From contig CAVJPS010000017.1 in NCBI GenBank assembly GCA_963651465.1, positions 1-64,000 of the forward strand: a stretch of 64,000 nt of DNA. The letters are read 5' to 3'. Numbering within the stretch: the stretch's first letter is position 1; each line of letters starts with the position of its first letter. Positions 33,206-47,078 of this stretch are shown here, piece by piece. Made by a program: the position numbers and the translations under genes. The notes beneath the pieces were generated by a model. The model saw only the letters and a list, made by a program, of their open reading frames with translations. It searched no databases and had not been told where the DNA came from. The DNA comes from SUG2458 sp963651465. Its GTDB lineage: Bacteria > Bacillota_I > Bacilli_A > RFN20 > CAG-826.

Positions 33206-34561
33206 TTACATACCTGGGAAGCCTCCAAAGCCACCCATTCCAGGAAATGAAGGAGGTTTACCTCCTCTTCCTTTCATTTGTTTCATCATATCACGCATTT
33301 GTTCAAATTTTTTTAACATTCTATTAATGTCACTTACTTGAGTACCAGAGCCTTTTGCAATTCGTATTTTGCGATTAGCTTTTAATATATCGGGATTGTG
33401 ACGTTCTTCAAATGTCATTGAATTGATAATAGTCTCCATTAAACGCATTTCTTTTTGCGCTGCTTCAGTTTGTTCATTAGTGATTTTTGGCATACCAGGA
33501 ATCATTTTTAATAATCCACTTAAAGAACCAAGCTTATTTATTTGACGCATTTGATTTAACATATCATCTAAGTCAAAACGACCATCCATCATTTTATTCA
33601 TTGCACGTTTAGCTTCTTTTTCGTCAATGTTATCTTGAACTTTTTCAACAAGAGTAATAACATCACCCATACCTAAGATACGATCAGCCATACGTTCTGG
33701 ATAAAAAATTTCTAAATCATCAATTTTTTCACCAACACCAGTAAATTTAATTGGTAAACCAGTCAAGTGCTTAATTGATAAAGCAGCACCACCACGTGCA
33801 TCGCCGTCAAGTTTAGACATTACTAAACCGGTAAGTTTTAATTTCTCATTAAACGCATTTGCAACATTTACAGCGTCTTGACCTGCCATAGCATCAACTA
33901 AGAGCAACACTTCTTGAGGTTGAACGTTTTGTTGAATTTTATTTAATTCTTCCATTAATACTTCATCAATTTGTAAACGACCAGCAGTATCGATAATTAA
34001 AACATCATAAAATTGGCTTTTTGCACGTTCTAAAGCTGCATTTGCAATATCTACAGGAGAAACATCAGTTCCCATATTTACTAAATCAACACCAACATTT
34101 TTTGCTAATGTGTTAAGTTGTTCAATAGCAGCAGGACGATAAGTATCACATGCAGCTAATAAAACTTTTTTATGTTTTTTATTTTTTAATAACTTAGCCA
34201 TTTTACCAACTGTTGTAGTTTTACCTGAGCCTTGTAAACCACAAACCATAATAACAGTTGGACCAATTTTTGCAAAATTAAGTTCAGTTTGATCAGAGCC
34301 TAATAAATCAACAATCTCATCGTAAACAATCTTTGTGATAGTTTGAGCAGGAGAAAGCTCAGTCAAAACTTTTTGTCCAATAGCTTTTTCTTTAACATTG
34401 TTTACAAACTCTTTAACAACTTTATAGTTAACGTCAGCTTCTAATAAAGCAACACGGATTTCATTTAACATTTCTTCCATATTAGCTTCAGTAAGTTTAG
34501 CTTGACCTTTTATTGTTTTAATAATACGTTGGAATTTTTCACTTAAAGATTCAAATGCCAC
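33206..34561 (-). CDS. ffh: Signal recognition particle GTPase Ffh
   Basis: Binds signal sequences and 4.5S/SRP RNA and targets ribosomes to the membrane with FtsY. The 451-residue protein has the N domain (MAFESLSEKFQRII), the G domain with VCGLQGSGKTTTVGKMAKLL, DTAGRLQIDEVLM and SKLDGDARGG, and the methionine-rich M domain ending MGGFGGFPGM. GTG 34561 is chosen over the TTG two codons earlier: AAAGGAG is 9 bases from GTG, and the MAFE start is canonical. It overlaps ylxM. Confidence 0.97.
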   Translation of the reverse strand: MAFESLSEKFQRIIKTIKGQAKLTEANMEEMLNEIRVALLEADVNYKVVKEFVNNVKEKAIGQKVLTELSPAQTITKIVYDEIVDLLGSDQTELNFAKIGPTVIMVCGLQGSGKTTTVGKMAKLLKNKKHKKVLLAACDTYRPAAIEQLNTLAKNVGVDLVNMGTDVSPVDIANAALERAKSQFYDVLIIDTAGRLQIDEVLMEELNKIQQNVQPQEVLLLVDAMAGQDAVNVANAFNEKLKLTGLVMSKLDGDARGGAALSIKHLTGLPIKFTGVGEKIDDLEIFYPERMADRILGMGDVITLVEKVQDNIDEKEAKRAMNKMMDGRFDLDDMLNQMRQINKLGSLSGLLKMIPGMPKITNEQTEAAQKEMRLMETIINSMTFEERHNPDILKANRKIRIAKGSGTQVSDINRMLKKFEQMRDMMKQMKGRGGKPPSFPGMGGFGGFPGM

Positions 34562-34871
34562 GTTCAATCACTCCTTTGATTTTTTCTTTAATTTCTTCTT
34601 TAGATAAATCTTTGTTATCTAAAATCTCATTAATTTCTAAATTACGTGTAACGTTACCTAATTTTTTTTCAAAATCGTAACATTTTTTTATCCCTTTTTT
34701 TATAGCATCATTTACAGCTGTGCGGGATATATTTAATTGCTCAGCAATTTCACTTAATGACAAATTAAAAGAATAATATTGCTCCATCATTTGAAATTGT
34801 GTTTTAGAAAGTAAAGGACCGTACTCATCAAATAATTGATTAATGTAATTAAATTCTTCTAATTCATCCAT
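34551..34871 (-). CDS. ylxM: YlxM family HTH protein (SRP-associated)
   Basis: A 106-residue protein with a sigma-factor-like helix-turn-helix (LSLSEIAEQLNISRTAVNDAIKKGI). In streptococci the homologue binds Ffh and SRP RNA and modulates SRP GTPase activity. It overlaps ffh by 11 bases and follows ftsY closely, the conserved ftsY-ylxM-ffh order. It ends in TGA. Confidence 0.93.
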   Translation of the reverse strand: MDELEEFNYINQLFDEYGPLLSKTQFQMMEQYYSFNLSLSEIAEQLNISRTAVNDAIKKGIKKCYDFEKKLGNVTRNLEINEILDNKDLSKEEIKEKIKGVIERGI

Positions 34872-34880
34872 AAAAACACC

Positions 34881-35840
34881 TTATTCTTCTCCGACACAAA
34901 GTCCATATAAATAATCTTTTAAATTAAATTCTTGTAAATCGTCGATTTGTTCACCAAGTCCAATAAAACGAACAGGAATTCCTAATTCTTCACGAATTGA
35001 TAAAATGATACCACCTTTTGAAGTACCATCCATTTTTGTTACTACAATTCCTGTTATACCTGTTGATTCTAAAAATCCTTTGGCTTGGATTACGCCGTTT
35101 TGGCCAGTTGTTGCGTCTAATACTAAGAAAATATCGTGTGGAGCACTAGGAATTTCTTTGCTTGCAACCCTTCTGATTTTAGATAATTCGTCCATTAAAT
35201 TTGATTTATTTTGTAAGCGTCCCGCAGTATCAATGATAATTAAATCAACATTTTGTTTAATACCTTCATGAACTGCATCGTAAGCTACTGAAGCAGGATC
35301 ACCATTTTCGGGTCCAACAATAATAGGACAATTTAATCGTTCAGCCCAAATTTTCAATTGGTCTACCGCACCTGCTCTAAATGTATCAGCTGCGCCTAAC
35401 AAAACTTTCTTGCCCATGTCAAGATAACGTTTTGTTAGCTTAGCAATAGTTGTAGTTTTTCCTACACCATTAACACCAACAACCAAAAGTACAGTTGGAC
35501 CATTTTCAGCAAATTTAATATCAGTTATTATTTCATTATCGTCTTTCATATAATCAGCAAATAATTTAGACATTAAAATTTCATTAACTTCTTTTGAATC
35601 AGAAATTTTACGTTTTAAAACTTCTTGGCGAGTTTCTTCAACAACTTTAATTGCAAGTTTTACACCTACATCAGATTCAATAAGTATTTGTTCTAATTCT
35701 TCATAATATTCGTCGTTAATTTTAGATCCTAAACTTCTAAGGCGATCAAAAAATCCTTTCTTAGATTTAGAAAGACCTCTAATATATTTTGTTTGAGTAT
35801 TGTTCTTTTTATCACGACGTAAAAAATCAAAAAATCCCAT
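34881..35840 (-). CDS. ftsY: Signal recognition particle receptor FtsY
   Basis: Membrane receptor for the SRP. The 319-residue protein has a very short basic N-terminus (MGFFDFLRRDKKNN) instead of a long acidic A domain, then the NG domain: VVGVNGVGKTTTIAKLTKRY, DTFRAGAVDQLKIW, DTAGRLQNKSNLM, and TKMDGTSKGG. It starts 3 bases after the rnc stop. smc, which lies between rnc and ftsY in B. subtilis, is missing here. Confidence 0.97.
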   Translation of the reverse strand: MGFFDFLRRDKKNNTQTKYIRGLSKSKKGFFDRLRSLGSKINDEYYEELEQILIESDVGVKLAIKVVEETRQEVLKRKISDSKEVNEILMSKLFADYMKDDNEIITDIKFAENGPTVLLVVGVNGVGKTTTIAKLTKRYLDMGKKVLLGAADTFRAGAVDQLKIWAERLNCPIIVGPENGDPASVAYDAVHEGIKQNVDLIIIDTAGRLQNKSNLMDELSKIRRVASKEIPSAPHDIFLVLDATTGQNGVIQAKGFLESTGITGIVVTKMDGTSKGGIILSIREELGIPVRFIGLGEQIDDLQEFNLKDYLYGLCVGEE

Positions 35841-35843
35841 TAC

Positions 35844-36539
35844 TTACACCGCCTTTTTATTAAGTGCATCTTTTGCAGCTAATTGCTCAGCTGCTTTTTT
35901 ACTAGAAGCACGTCCATGACCTAGTTTAACTTCATTGAACTGGACTTCAACAACAAACATTGGATTGTGTGCAGGACCTGTTTTTTCAATAACCTTGTAA
36001 ACAACATTTCCTCTATTGTCACTTTGTATTTCCTCTTGAAGTCTTGTTTTATAGTCAGTTAATGATGATTCATCAAAATTTATGATATCGTCCAAAAAAA
36101 TTTTTGTTAAATAATTATACGCAATATCAATTCCTTGATCTTCGTAAATAGCACCAGTTAAAGCTTCAAAAACATCTTCTAAAATTTTTTTTGAAATACC
36201 ACCAGCTACCTTTAAACCATAACCAATTAAAATATAATTTTCTAATCCTAAATTTTTTGCGTATTTACTTAGTGATTTAGTTTGAACTAAATCAGCTCTC
36301 ATTTTAGTCATTAAACCTTCTTGAGTGTCTTTATAATTCTTATAAATTAGATCAGCAACTGTAAAGTTAATAACACTATCGCCTATGAATTCGAGTCTTT
36401 GATAATCGTGGTGCTTTGTATTAGCTTCACCATTATAAGATGAATGAGTAAAAGCAATTTCGTAGAGTGAAATATCTTTAGGCTTTATACCTAACGAATT
36501 TAAAAAAACAGTAATTTTTTCGCGGTAATTATTTTCCAT
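35844..36539 (-). CDS. rnc: Ribonuclease III
   Basis: Cuts double-stranded RNA in rRNA processing and mRNA decay. The 231-residue protein has the signature HDYQRLEFIGDSVINF, the second catalytic stretch EDVFEALTGAIYEDQG, and a C-terminal double-stranded RNA-binding domain ending SSKKAAEQLAAKDAL. Its start overlaps the plsX stop by 11 bases. Confidence 0.97.
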   Translation of the reverse strand: MENNYREKITVFLNSLGIKPKDISLYEIAFTHSSYNGEANTKHHDYQRLEFIGDSVINFTVADLIYKNYKDTQEGLMTKMRADLVQTKSLSKYAKNLGLENYILIGYGLKVAGGISKKILEDVFEALTGAIYEDQGIDIAYNYLTKIFLDDIINFDESSLTDYKTRLQEEIQSDNRGNVVYKVIEKTGPAHNPMFVVEVQFNEVKLGHGRASSKKAAEQLAAKDALNKKAV

Positions 36540-37512
36540 CTTTATTTAAGCCATCTTTCATTAAATTCACTATATTAGCTTTAGCCATCTTATAAGCTAC
36601 ATCCATTGCACAACTAAATCCATAAGCTTCTGAGTTACCATGCGCTTTTACAACTACACCATTAACACCCAAAAGCATTGATCCACCCACCGATTTATAA
36701 TCAAATGTTTCTTTAATATCTTTTATTCCCTTACGGCAAAATAAATATCCTAATTTTGAAAATAGATTTCTCTTAAATGCTTTTTTTATCATCTTATTCA
36801 TCATTGAGAAAACACCTTCAGCGGTTTTTAAAAATACATTTCCAGGAAAACCACCAGTAACTAAAACATCAACATCACCAAGTAAAGCTTCACGGCCTTC
36901 TATATTTCCACAGAAATTAGGGAAATTATTTTCTTTTAATAATTTGTGAGTTTCTTTTACTTCAGGTGATCCTTTTTCTTCTTCAGTTCCGTTACTTAAT
37001 AAGTACACACGTGGGTCTTGTATATTTAAAACAGCTTGTGTATATAAACGACCCATTGTAGCAAATTGATATAATTGTGAAGGAGTATTATCGTTATTAG
37101 CACCAATATCAAGTACTGTACAATATTTTCCTTTAATCATTGTTGGGAAAGGAGCAACTAAAGCCGCTCTTTCAACTCCAGGAATTAATTTTAACTTAAT
37201 TGTTGCACTAGTTAAAAAGCCACCAGTAGAACCAGCAGATACTATTGCATCTGCTTCTCTTTCTAAGAAAGTATTAAGGGCTACAACCATTGATGATTTT
37301 CTCATTCTTAAAACATCAAATGCGTTAACGTCCATTGGTACAACATCTGGAGTATCAATAATTTCACATTTACCTTCTAAACAAGCAAGTTCTTCCTTAC
37401 GACCAACTGCAATTATTTCAACATCTTTATGCGATTCTAGAAAACGTAAAATACCAGCTGTGGTAGCTTTACTTCCGTTATCAGAGCCCATACAATCAAT
37501 TACCATTTTCAT
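36529..37512 (-). CDS. plsX: Phosphate acyltransferase PlsX
   Basis: Makes acyl-phosphate from acyl-ACP, the first step of phospholipid synthesis with PlsY. The 327-residue protein begins MKMVIDCMGSDNGSKA and carries SAGSTGGFLTSATI, CTVLDIGANNDNTPSQLYQF, and DVLVTGGFPGNVFLKTAEG. ATG 37512 has AAGGAG 10 bases upstream. fabD, fabG and acpP, which follow plsX in B. subtilis, are missing; rnc follows directly. Confidence 0.95.
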   Translation of the reverse strand: MKMVIDCMGSDNGSKATTAGILRFLESHKDVEIIAVGRKEELACLEGKCEIIDTPDVVPMDVNAFDVLRMRKSSMVVALNTFLEREADAIVSAGSTGGFLTSATIKLKLIPGVERAALVAPFPTMIKGKYCTVLDIGANNDNTPSQLYQFATMGRLYTQAVLNIQDPRVYLLSNGTEEEKGSPEVKETHKLLKENNFPNFCGNIEGREALLGDVDVLVTGGFPGNVFLKTAEGVFSMMNKMIKKAFKRNLFSKLGYLFCRKGIKDIKETFDYKSVGGSMLLGVNGVVVKAHGNSEAYGFSCAMDVAYKMAKANIVNLMKDGLNKDGK

Positions 37513-37550
37513 AATATATAATCTCCTTATAATCAAACTTATTATACTAT

Positions 37551-37576
37551 AAAAAAAGGGATTTTTAATCCCTTTT
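37551..37576 (-). terminator. Intrinsic terminator after the fakA-like gene
   Basis: Minus-strand AAAAGGGATT / AATCCCTTTT, then TTTTTTT. Confidence 0.85.
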
Positions 37577-37586
37577 ATTTTATATT

Positions 37587-39212
37587 CTATTCAACTCCAA
37601 TAATAAAATCGTATACAGGTTGATTTCCTTTGTGTACTTCTAATTCAATATCGTCAATATTTTCAATTTCTTCATTGATTTTATTAAGAAGTTCTTCTTC
37701 TTCGTCTTTGGTAGCATCACAGCCAACAAGTAATGTAATAATAGATGTATCTTCATCAACCATTTTTTTAATAATTTCCATTGCAGATTCGACTTTATTT
37801 GGATGACAGCAAAGAATTGTTTTATCAACTAATCCCATGTAATCGTCTTTTTTAATATCAACACCATCAATATTTGTATCTTTAATAGAGAAAGTTACTT
37901 GACCAGTCTTTACAGTAGAAATTGCTTCTTGCATTTCTTTGACGTTTTCCTCTAAAGAAACCTCTGGATTAAACATCATACATGCTACTAATCCTTGAGG
38001 AATTGTTTTAGTTGGAACAACACGAGCATTAACTCCTTCAACAACTTCACATGCTTGAGATGCAGCCATAACAATATTCGAGTTATTTGGAAGAATAATA
38101 ATATTCTTTGCATTTACATCTTTAATAGCAGCTAAGAAATCTTCAGTTGAAGGGTTCATTGTTTGGCCACCAGAAACTACATAATTGACTCTTAAATCTT
38201 TAAATAATTTTTCAATTCCGTCACCAGCTCCAACAGCAATTAAAGCATATTCTTTCATTTCTTCTTCAATTTTTTCTTCCTCAACTTCTAATTTAGTATG
38301 AGAAATGGCAAGATTTTCAATTTTAATTTTTTCAAATTCACCAAATTGTTGAGAATAAGTAATAATACTACCAGGAATTAAAGTGTGGATATGAACGATT
38401 AATTTTGTCATTGATTCATTGACCTTAACTTCAACGTTAGTACCATGTGAATTGACCATTTTTTTATAACGATCAGCAACGAAAGTTTTCTTTTCTTCAC
38501 CTTCGCCTAAGTTCATTAGGAATTCAACACAATATCCATTTTTTTCTTCATCAAATGATGTAGAAGATTCATATACTGGTTCAACTGCTTTTTCAACTAC
38601 TTCACCGAGAATAGCTTTTTGGAAACCCTCTAAGACTTTTACAAGTCCAGCGCCTCCAGAGTCAACAACACCGACTTCTTTTAATACTGGAAGAAGATCA
38701 GGCGTTCTCTTTAATGAAGCTCTAGCTTCTTTAAGAAGAATTTCCATTACTTTTTCTATGTTCATTGAACTATTAACATGTTCATGTACATAAGTTGTAG
38801 ATTCTCTTATAACAGTTAAGATTGTGCCTTCGACAGGACGCATAACAGCTTTATAAGCAATTTTTTGTCCGTTAAAAAAAGCATCAGCAAATTCAACTGC
38901 ATTAATGTTTTTCTTACCTTCTAATGCCATAGCAAAGCCTCTGAAAATTTGTGATAAAATAACACCAGAGTTACCACGAGCACCCATTAATAAGCCTTTT
39001 GAAAAAGCTTTTGCGATTGAATAAACATCTTCATCATTACGATTAGCAACTTCTTTTGCACCAGATGAAATTGTTAAATTCATATTGGTTCCAGTATCTC
39101 CATCAGGTACAGGGAAAACATTTAAGGCATCAATTTCAGGATAGCAATTGTATAAATTATTTGCACCAGAAATAATCATTTGTTTTAAAATTAGACCATT
39201 TATATTTTTCAT
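37587..39212 (-). CDS. fakA: Fatty acid kinase subunit A-like (YloV/FakA)
   Basis: Phosphorylates exogenous fatty acids held by a FakB partner, making acyl-phosphate. The 541-residue protein has an N-terminal DhaL/DAK2 nucleotide domain (NVFPVPDGDTGTNMNLTIS, GARGNSGVILSQIFRGFA) and a C-terminal EDD-like fold (IIILPNNSNIVMAA and RVVPTKTIPQGLVA). ATG 39212 has GGAGG 5 bases upstream. It sits in an asp23-fakA pair as in Bacillus (yloU-yloV). Its place next to plsX fits a shared role in acyl-phosphate supply. Confidence 0.92.
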   Translation of the reverse strand: MKNINGLILKQMIISGANNLYNCYPEIDALNVFPVPDGDTGTNMNLTISSGAKEVANRNDEDVYSIAKAFSKGLLMGARGNSGVILSQIFRGFAMALEGKKNINAVEFADAFFNGQKIAYKAVMRPVEGTILTVIRESTTYVHEHVNSSMNIEKVMEILLKEARASLKRTPDLLPVLKEVGVVDSGGAGLVKVLEGFQKAILGEVVEKAVEPVYESSTSFDEEKNGYCVEFLMNLGEGEEKKTFVADRYKKMVNSHGTNVEVKVNESMTKLIVHIHTLIPGSIITYSQQFGEFEKIKIENLAISHTKLEVEEEKIEEEMKEYALIAVGAGDGIEKLFKDLRVNYVVSGGQTMNPSTEDFLAAIKDVNAKNIIILPNNSNIVMAASQACEVVEGVNARVVPTKTIPQGLVACMMFNPEVSLEENVKEMQEAISTVKTGQVTFSIKDTNIDGVDIKKDDYMGLVDKTILCCHPNKVESAMEIIKKMVDEDTSIITLLVGCDATKDEEEELLNKINEEIENIDDIELEVHKGNQPVYDFIIGVE

Positions 39213-39233
39213 ATTAACCTCCAAGCCAAAAAA

Positions 39234-39590
39234 TTAAATTTGTTTAATTTCTTGGACATAGACATTGATAGATTTAAATTTAATATCAAATGTCTTTTCA
39301 AGTATATATTTTACTTTTTTTTGAACTTCAGCAATTACTTCAGTTACTTTTACTCCATACGCTACTACAATATAAAGATCAACTTCATATCCATCTTTAC
39401 CTTTTTTTGCTGTCACGCCTTCGGAAAAATTATCTTTTTTTAATCCATTGTAGGATTTGCTTGCCTTTGAATCTTTACTAGACATTCCAATAACACCATA
39501 ACATTCAACTGCAGCTGAACCTGCAATAGATGCAATAGCATCTAGTGAAATATTAATAGCACCATACGGAGTTTGTTTATCAAGAGTCAT
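39234..39590 (-). CDS. Asp23/YloU family protein
   Basis: A 118-residue Asp23/Gls24 family protein linked to the cell envelope in Gram-positives; the biochemical role is not settled. Diagnostic stretches are GAINISLDAIASIAGSAAVECYGVIGM and YEVDLYIVVAYGVKVTEVIAEVQKKVKYILE. It lies behind a consensus promoter and 21 bases ahead of the fakA-like gene. Confidence 0.92.
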   Translation of the reverse strand: MTLDKQTPYGAINISLDAIASIAGSAAVECYGVIGMSSKDSKASKSYNGLKKDNFSEGVTAKKGKDGYEVDLYIVVAYGVKVTEVIAEVQKKVKYILEKTFDIKFKSINVYVQEIKQI

Positions 39591-39633
39591 AAAAAACCTC
39601 CCTTGTATTCATTTCATTGAATACGGCGAAGTT

Positions 39634-39662
39634 ATTATAACATAATAGTTTTTTTTTGTAAA
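39634..39662 (-). promoter_or_regulatory. Promoter of asp23-fakA unit
   Basis: Minus-strand TTTACA (39662-39657), 17-base spacer, TATAAT (39639-39634). A small leader hairpin (GTATTCA / TGAATAC, 39605-39624) lies just before the ribosome site. Confidence 0.8.
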
Positions 39663-39754
39663 AGAATTAGTATTATTAAATGTCTTTTTCTGAATTAATA
39701 TCTTAATAATAAGATATTATGTAAAAAAACTATCATTTTTTTAGTAAAAAAAAA

Positions 39755-39864
39755 GCCCGGCAACTTGCTATTTTCAGTCCGAAGACCTATCTTCGCCGCT
39801 ACGGTGCTTAACTTCTGTGTTCGGGATGGGAACAGGTGTGTCCACCGCGCCATCATCACCAGAC
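39755..39864 (-). rRNA. 5S rRNA
   Basis: On the minus strand the gene begins GTCTGGTGATGATGGCG and contains CCCATCCCGAACACAGAAGTTAAGC and GGGAC-type loop E/D regions, ending in GCCGGGCT followed by nine T, which doubles as the rRNA operon terminator. The length is about 110 bases. The 90-base 23S-5S spacer (39865-39954) holds a boxA-like stretch and no tRNA. Ends are approximate. Confidence 0.95.
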
Positions 39865-39954
39865 TTTTTTCAGAGATATAAAGATTGTTCCCTGAAAACT
39901 AGATATTAATTTAATATAACATATTCAGATTACCCAAATATAAATAATTTTACT

Positions 39955-42849
<2,895 letters not shown>

Positions 42850-43096
42850 CTTGTAAAATTACTTTTGATTCGGTTTAATCTTGCTTACATTGTTATCACT
42901 TACGTGATTACAACTTAACAGAAAGAACATGTTATAATTAATATTTTTAATATCCAGTTTTCAAAGAACAATTTGAGAGTCATCTCTAATCTCTCAAAAC
43001 TAAACAGAAATTCAACTTCGTCATGAATAATAACTAGTTTTGGTTTATTTGTACTAATCCGACTTATATATTAATAAGTCTTAACTTTCTCCATAG
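42850..43096 (-). other. 16S-23S spacer without tRNA
   Basis: About 250 bases. On the minus strand it has the hairpin GAGAGATTAGAGATGACTCTC and then the antitermination-type element TTCTTTGAAAACTGG (near 42957-42975), also present in the 16S leader. I find no tRNA-Ile or tRNA-Ala cloverleaf. Confidence 0.8.
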
Positions 43097-44627
<1,531 letters not shown>

Positions 44628-44762
44628 TTATATTTCCTAGTTCAATAATTATTCTGGTTATGTATGTTTTATATAAAACATTAAATTGACGTTGTTGTTT
44701 ATTTCTGTTCAGTTTTCAAAGATCAGATATACAGCATTTATCTCAATTGCTGTAGCTTTTTT

Positions 44763-44791
44763 ATAATAGCATTGTCGAATACTTATGTCAA
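44763..44791 (-). promoter_or_regulatory. rRNA operon promoter
   Basis: Minus-strand TTGACA (44791-44786), 17-base spacer, TATTAT (44768-44763). The leader (44628-44756) contains GATCTTTGAAAACTGAACAG, a boxA-like antitermination element, near 44699-44718, and an imperfect hairpin ACAGCA...TGCTGT. Confidence 0.88.
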
Positions 44792-44845
44792 TATTTTTTT
44801 TAATTTTATTAACATTTTTTTATTCGATTTTATGCTGCTAATTTT

Positions 44846-44866
44846 AGTCGCATACTTGTTGCGACT
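44846..44866. other. Hairpin upstream of the rRNA promoter
   Basis: AGTCGCA / TGCGACT with a 7-base loop, in an otherwise empty AT-rich stretch (44792-44945) between the tpiA terminator and the rRNA promoter. There is no T tract on either strand, so it is not a clear terminator. It may be an insulating structure. Confidence 0.4.
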
Positions 44867-44949
44867 TAATTATTAAAACACTTATTTATTAATAATGCAA
44901 GAGTTTTTTTAAAACTTTTTAAAATATTTATTTTTGTCTTATATAAATA

Positions 44950-44977
44950 AAAAAATCGCCCTTTTGAAGGACGATTT
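44950..44977 (-). terminator. Intrinsic terminator after tpiA
   Basis: Minus-strand AAATCGTCCTT / AGGGCGATTT around CAAA, followed by TTTTATTT. Confidence 0.82.
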
Positions 44978-44986
44978 ATCTATAAA

Positions 44987-45742
44987 TTATAATAAATTTA
45001 AAAGCATTGATTTAAATGATTCAACCTTTAAAGAAGCACCACCAACTAGAGCACCATCTATATCATCTTGGCCTAAATATTCTCTTACATTTTCTGGTTT
45101 TACTGAGCCACCGTATAAAATTCTAACTTTTTCAGCTACTTGTGCATTAAAAACGTTTTTAATAGTTTCTCTAATTAATTTACAAACATCTTCAGCAATT
45201 TCTTTTGAAGCGTTTTTACCAGTACCAATAGACCATACTGGTTCATAAGCAATAATTAAATCACAAGCATCTTCTGCTTTAACATTGTTTAAACCTTCGA
45301 TGACTTGATTTTTAACAATTTCATTTGTTAAACCTTTTTCGAATTCTTCAAGTGTTTCACCAACACAATAAACAGGTATCATCTTGTTTTCTAATAAATG
45401 TAAGATCTTTTTATTGCATGTAGTGTTAGTTTCACCATTGTATGCTCTTCTTTCAGAATGTCCAACTAAAGACCATGAAATATTAACGTCTTTTAGCATA
45501 GGCACAGAAATTTCACCTGTAAAAGCTCCACTATCAACACTATTAACGTTTTGAGCAGCAACAATTAGTTTAGGGTTTGCTTTTCTAACAGTATCAAGAC
45601 ATAAAAATGTAGGAGCAATTCCTATATCAATATTACCTTTTTCAGCAATTTCACTTAATTCAATGGAATTTTGAGCAAAGTCTTTTGCTTCAGCAATTGT
45701 TTTGTTCATTTTCCAGTTGCCTAATAAAATCTTTTTTCTCAT
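44987..45742 (-). CDS. tpiA: Triosephosphate isomerase
   Basis: Interconverts dihydroxyacetone phosphate and glyceraldehyde 3-phosphate in glycolysis. The 251-residue protein has the substrate Lys in GNWKMNKT, the catalytic His in SWSLVGHSERR, the catalytic Glu in IIAYEPVWSIGTGK, and the phosphate-binding RILYGGSVKPEN. ATG 45742 has AGGTGAT 4 bases upstream. It follows pgk by 12 bases, a two-gene glycolytic unit. gapA, gpm and eno are not adjacent. Confidence 0.97.
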   Translation of the reverse strand: MRKKILLGNWKMNKTIAEAKDFAQNSIELSEIAEKGNIDIGIAPTFLCLDTVRKANPKLIVAAQNVNSVDSGAFTGEISVPMLKDVNISWSLVGHSERRAYNGETNTTCNKKILHLLENKMIPVYCVGETLEEFEKGLTNEIVKNQVIEGLNNVKAEDACDLIIAYEPVWSIGTGKNASKEIAEDVCKLIRETIKNVFNAQVAEKVRILYGGSVKPENVREYLGQDDIDGALVGGASLKVESFKSMLLNLL

Positions 45743-45754
45743 ATTAATCACCTA

Positions 45755-46963
45755 TTATTCAGCAATTACATCAATACCAGGTAAATGACCATCGTTCTCG
45801 ATCATTTCAAGTGATGCTCCACCGCCAGTTGAAACATGTGAAAATTTATCAACAAATCCAAATTGTTTACAAGCAGCAGCACTATCGCCACCACCAATAA
45901 CTGTGAAAGCACCATTTAAATTAGCACAAGCTTCACAAACTGCGATTGTACCTTTTTGGTAATCTTCTTTTTCAAAAACGCCCATTGGTCCATTCCAGAA
46001 TACAGTTTTAGCATTAGCAATTTCATTTTTAAATAATTCAATAGTTTTATCACCAATGTCCATACCTTCAAAACCAGCTGGTACGCCTTCTTCACGTGTA
46101 ACAACTTTAGTTTCTGTTGGATTATCAAAATCATTTGCTACTTTAAAATCTATTGGTAATAAAATCTTACCAGAAGCAAACATTTCATTAGCGTAATCTA
46201 ATTGATCATCTTCAACTGGTGAATTTCCTGTAGCAACGCCTTGTGCCTTTAAGAAAGTATATGCCATAGCACCACCAATAATAATTTTGTCACATTTCTT
46301 TAATAAAGAATTAATAACTTTAATTTTATCTGATACTTTGAAACCACCGAGAATAGCAATATAAGGTCTATCAGTTGCGTCAACAACTTTTGAAAGTGAT
46401 TTAATTTCTTTTTCAACTAAATAACCAACAGCAACTTGTTTACCTTCTGCTTTTAAAATTGAAGGAACACCAACTGTTGATGCGTGAGCACGGTGTGCAG
46501 AACCAAAAGCATCCATTACAAATGCATCGACTAAAGAAGCCCATTCTTTTGATAATGCTTCATCATTCTTTGTTTCACCTTTTTCATAACGAGTGTTTTG
46601 AACTAATAAAACATCACCATCATTTAATTTGTTAACAGCAGCAGCTAATTCTTCGCCACGTGTTTGTTCACAGAAAGCAACTTCTTTGTTTAATAATTCG
46701 CCTAATCTAACAGCAACAGGTGCTAATGTGTTTTTCTTAATTGTTGCCTCTAACTTAGCTTTATCTTCTTCTTTCCAATTGATTTTACCTAAGTGTGACA
46801 TTAAAACAACTTTTGCGCCTTTACTAATTAATTCACGAATAGTTGGTAAAGCTTGAACAATACGATTGTCGTCACGAATAACGCCATCTTTTAGAGGGAC
46901 ATTAAAATCACAACGAACTAATACTTTTTGTCCAGTGACTTGTAAATCTTTTACATTCTTCAT
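45755..46963 (-). CDS. pgk: Phosphoglycerate kinase
   Basis: Makes ATP from 1,3-bisphosphoglycerate. The 402-residue protein has KVLVRCDFNVPLKDG, the substrate block LMSHLGKINW, DAFGSAHRAHAS, and the nucleotide-binding FTVIGGGDSAAACKQFG. ATG 46963 has AAAGGAG upstream; the longer frame adds 14 unsupported residues. It is co-transcribed with tpiA. Confidence 0.97.
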   Translation of the reverse strand: MKNVKDLQVTGQKVLVRCDFNVPLKDGVIRDDNRIVQALPTIRELISKGAKVVLMSHLGKINWKEEDKAKLEATIKKNTLAPVAVRLGELLNKEVAFCEQTRGEELAAAVNKLNDGDVLLVQNTRYEKGETKNDEALSKEWASLVDAFVMDAFGSAHRAHASTVGVPSILKAEGKQVAVGYLVEKEIKSLSKVVDATDRPYIAILGGFKVSDKIKVINSLLKKCDKIIIGGAMAYTFLKAQGVATGNSPVEDDQLDYANEMFASGKILLPIDFKVANDFDNPTETKVVTREEGVPAGFEGMDIGDKTIELFKNEIANAKTVFWNGPMGVFEKEDYQKGTIAVCEACANLNGAFTVIGGGDSAAACKQFGFVDKFSHVSTGGGASLEMIENDGHLPGIDVIAE

Positions 46964-47078
46964 AATTTTCTCCTTTGCAATATTAATGTAAACATTAAGA
47001 ACCATTTTGTTCCAAAAATATTATATTACATCTTGTCACAATTGTAATTGATTTTGAGAAACATTTTTATTTTATTCT

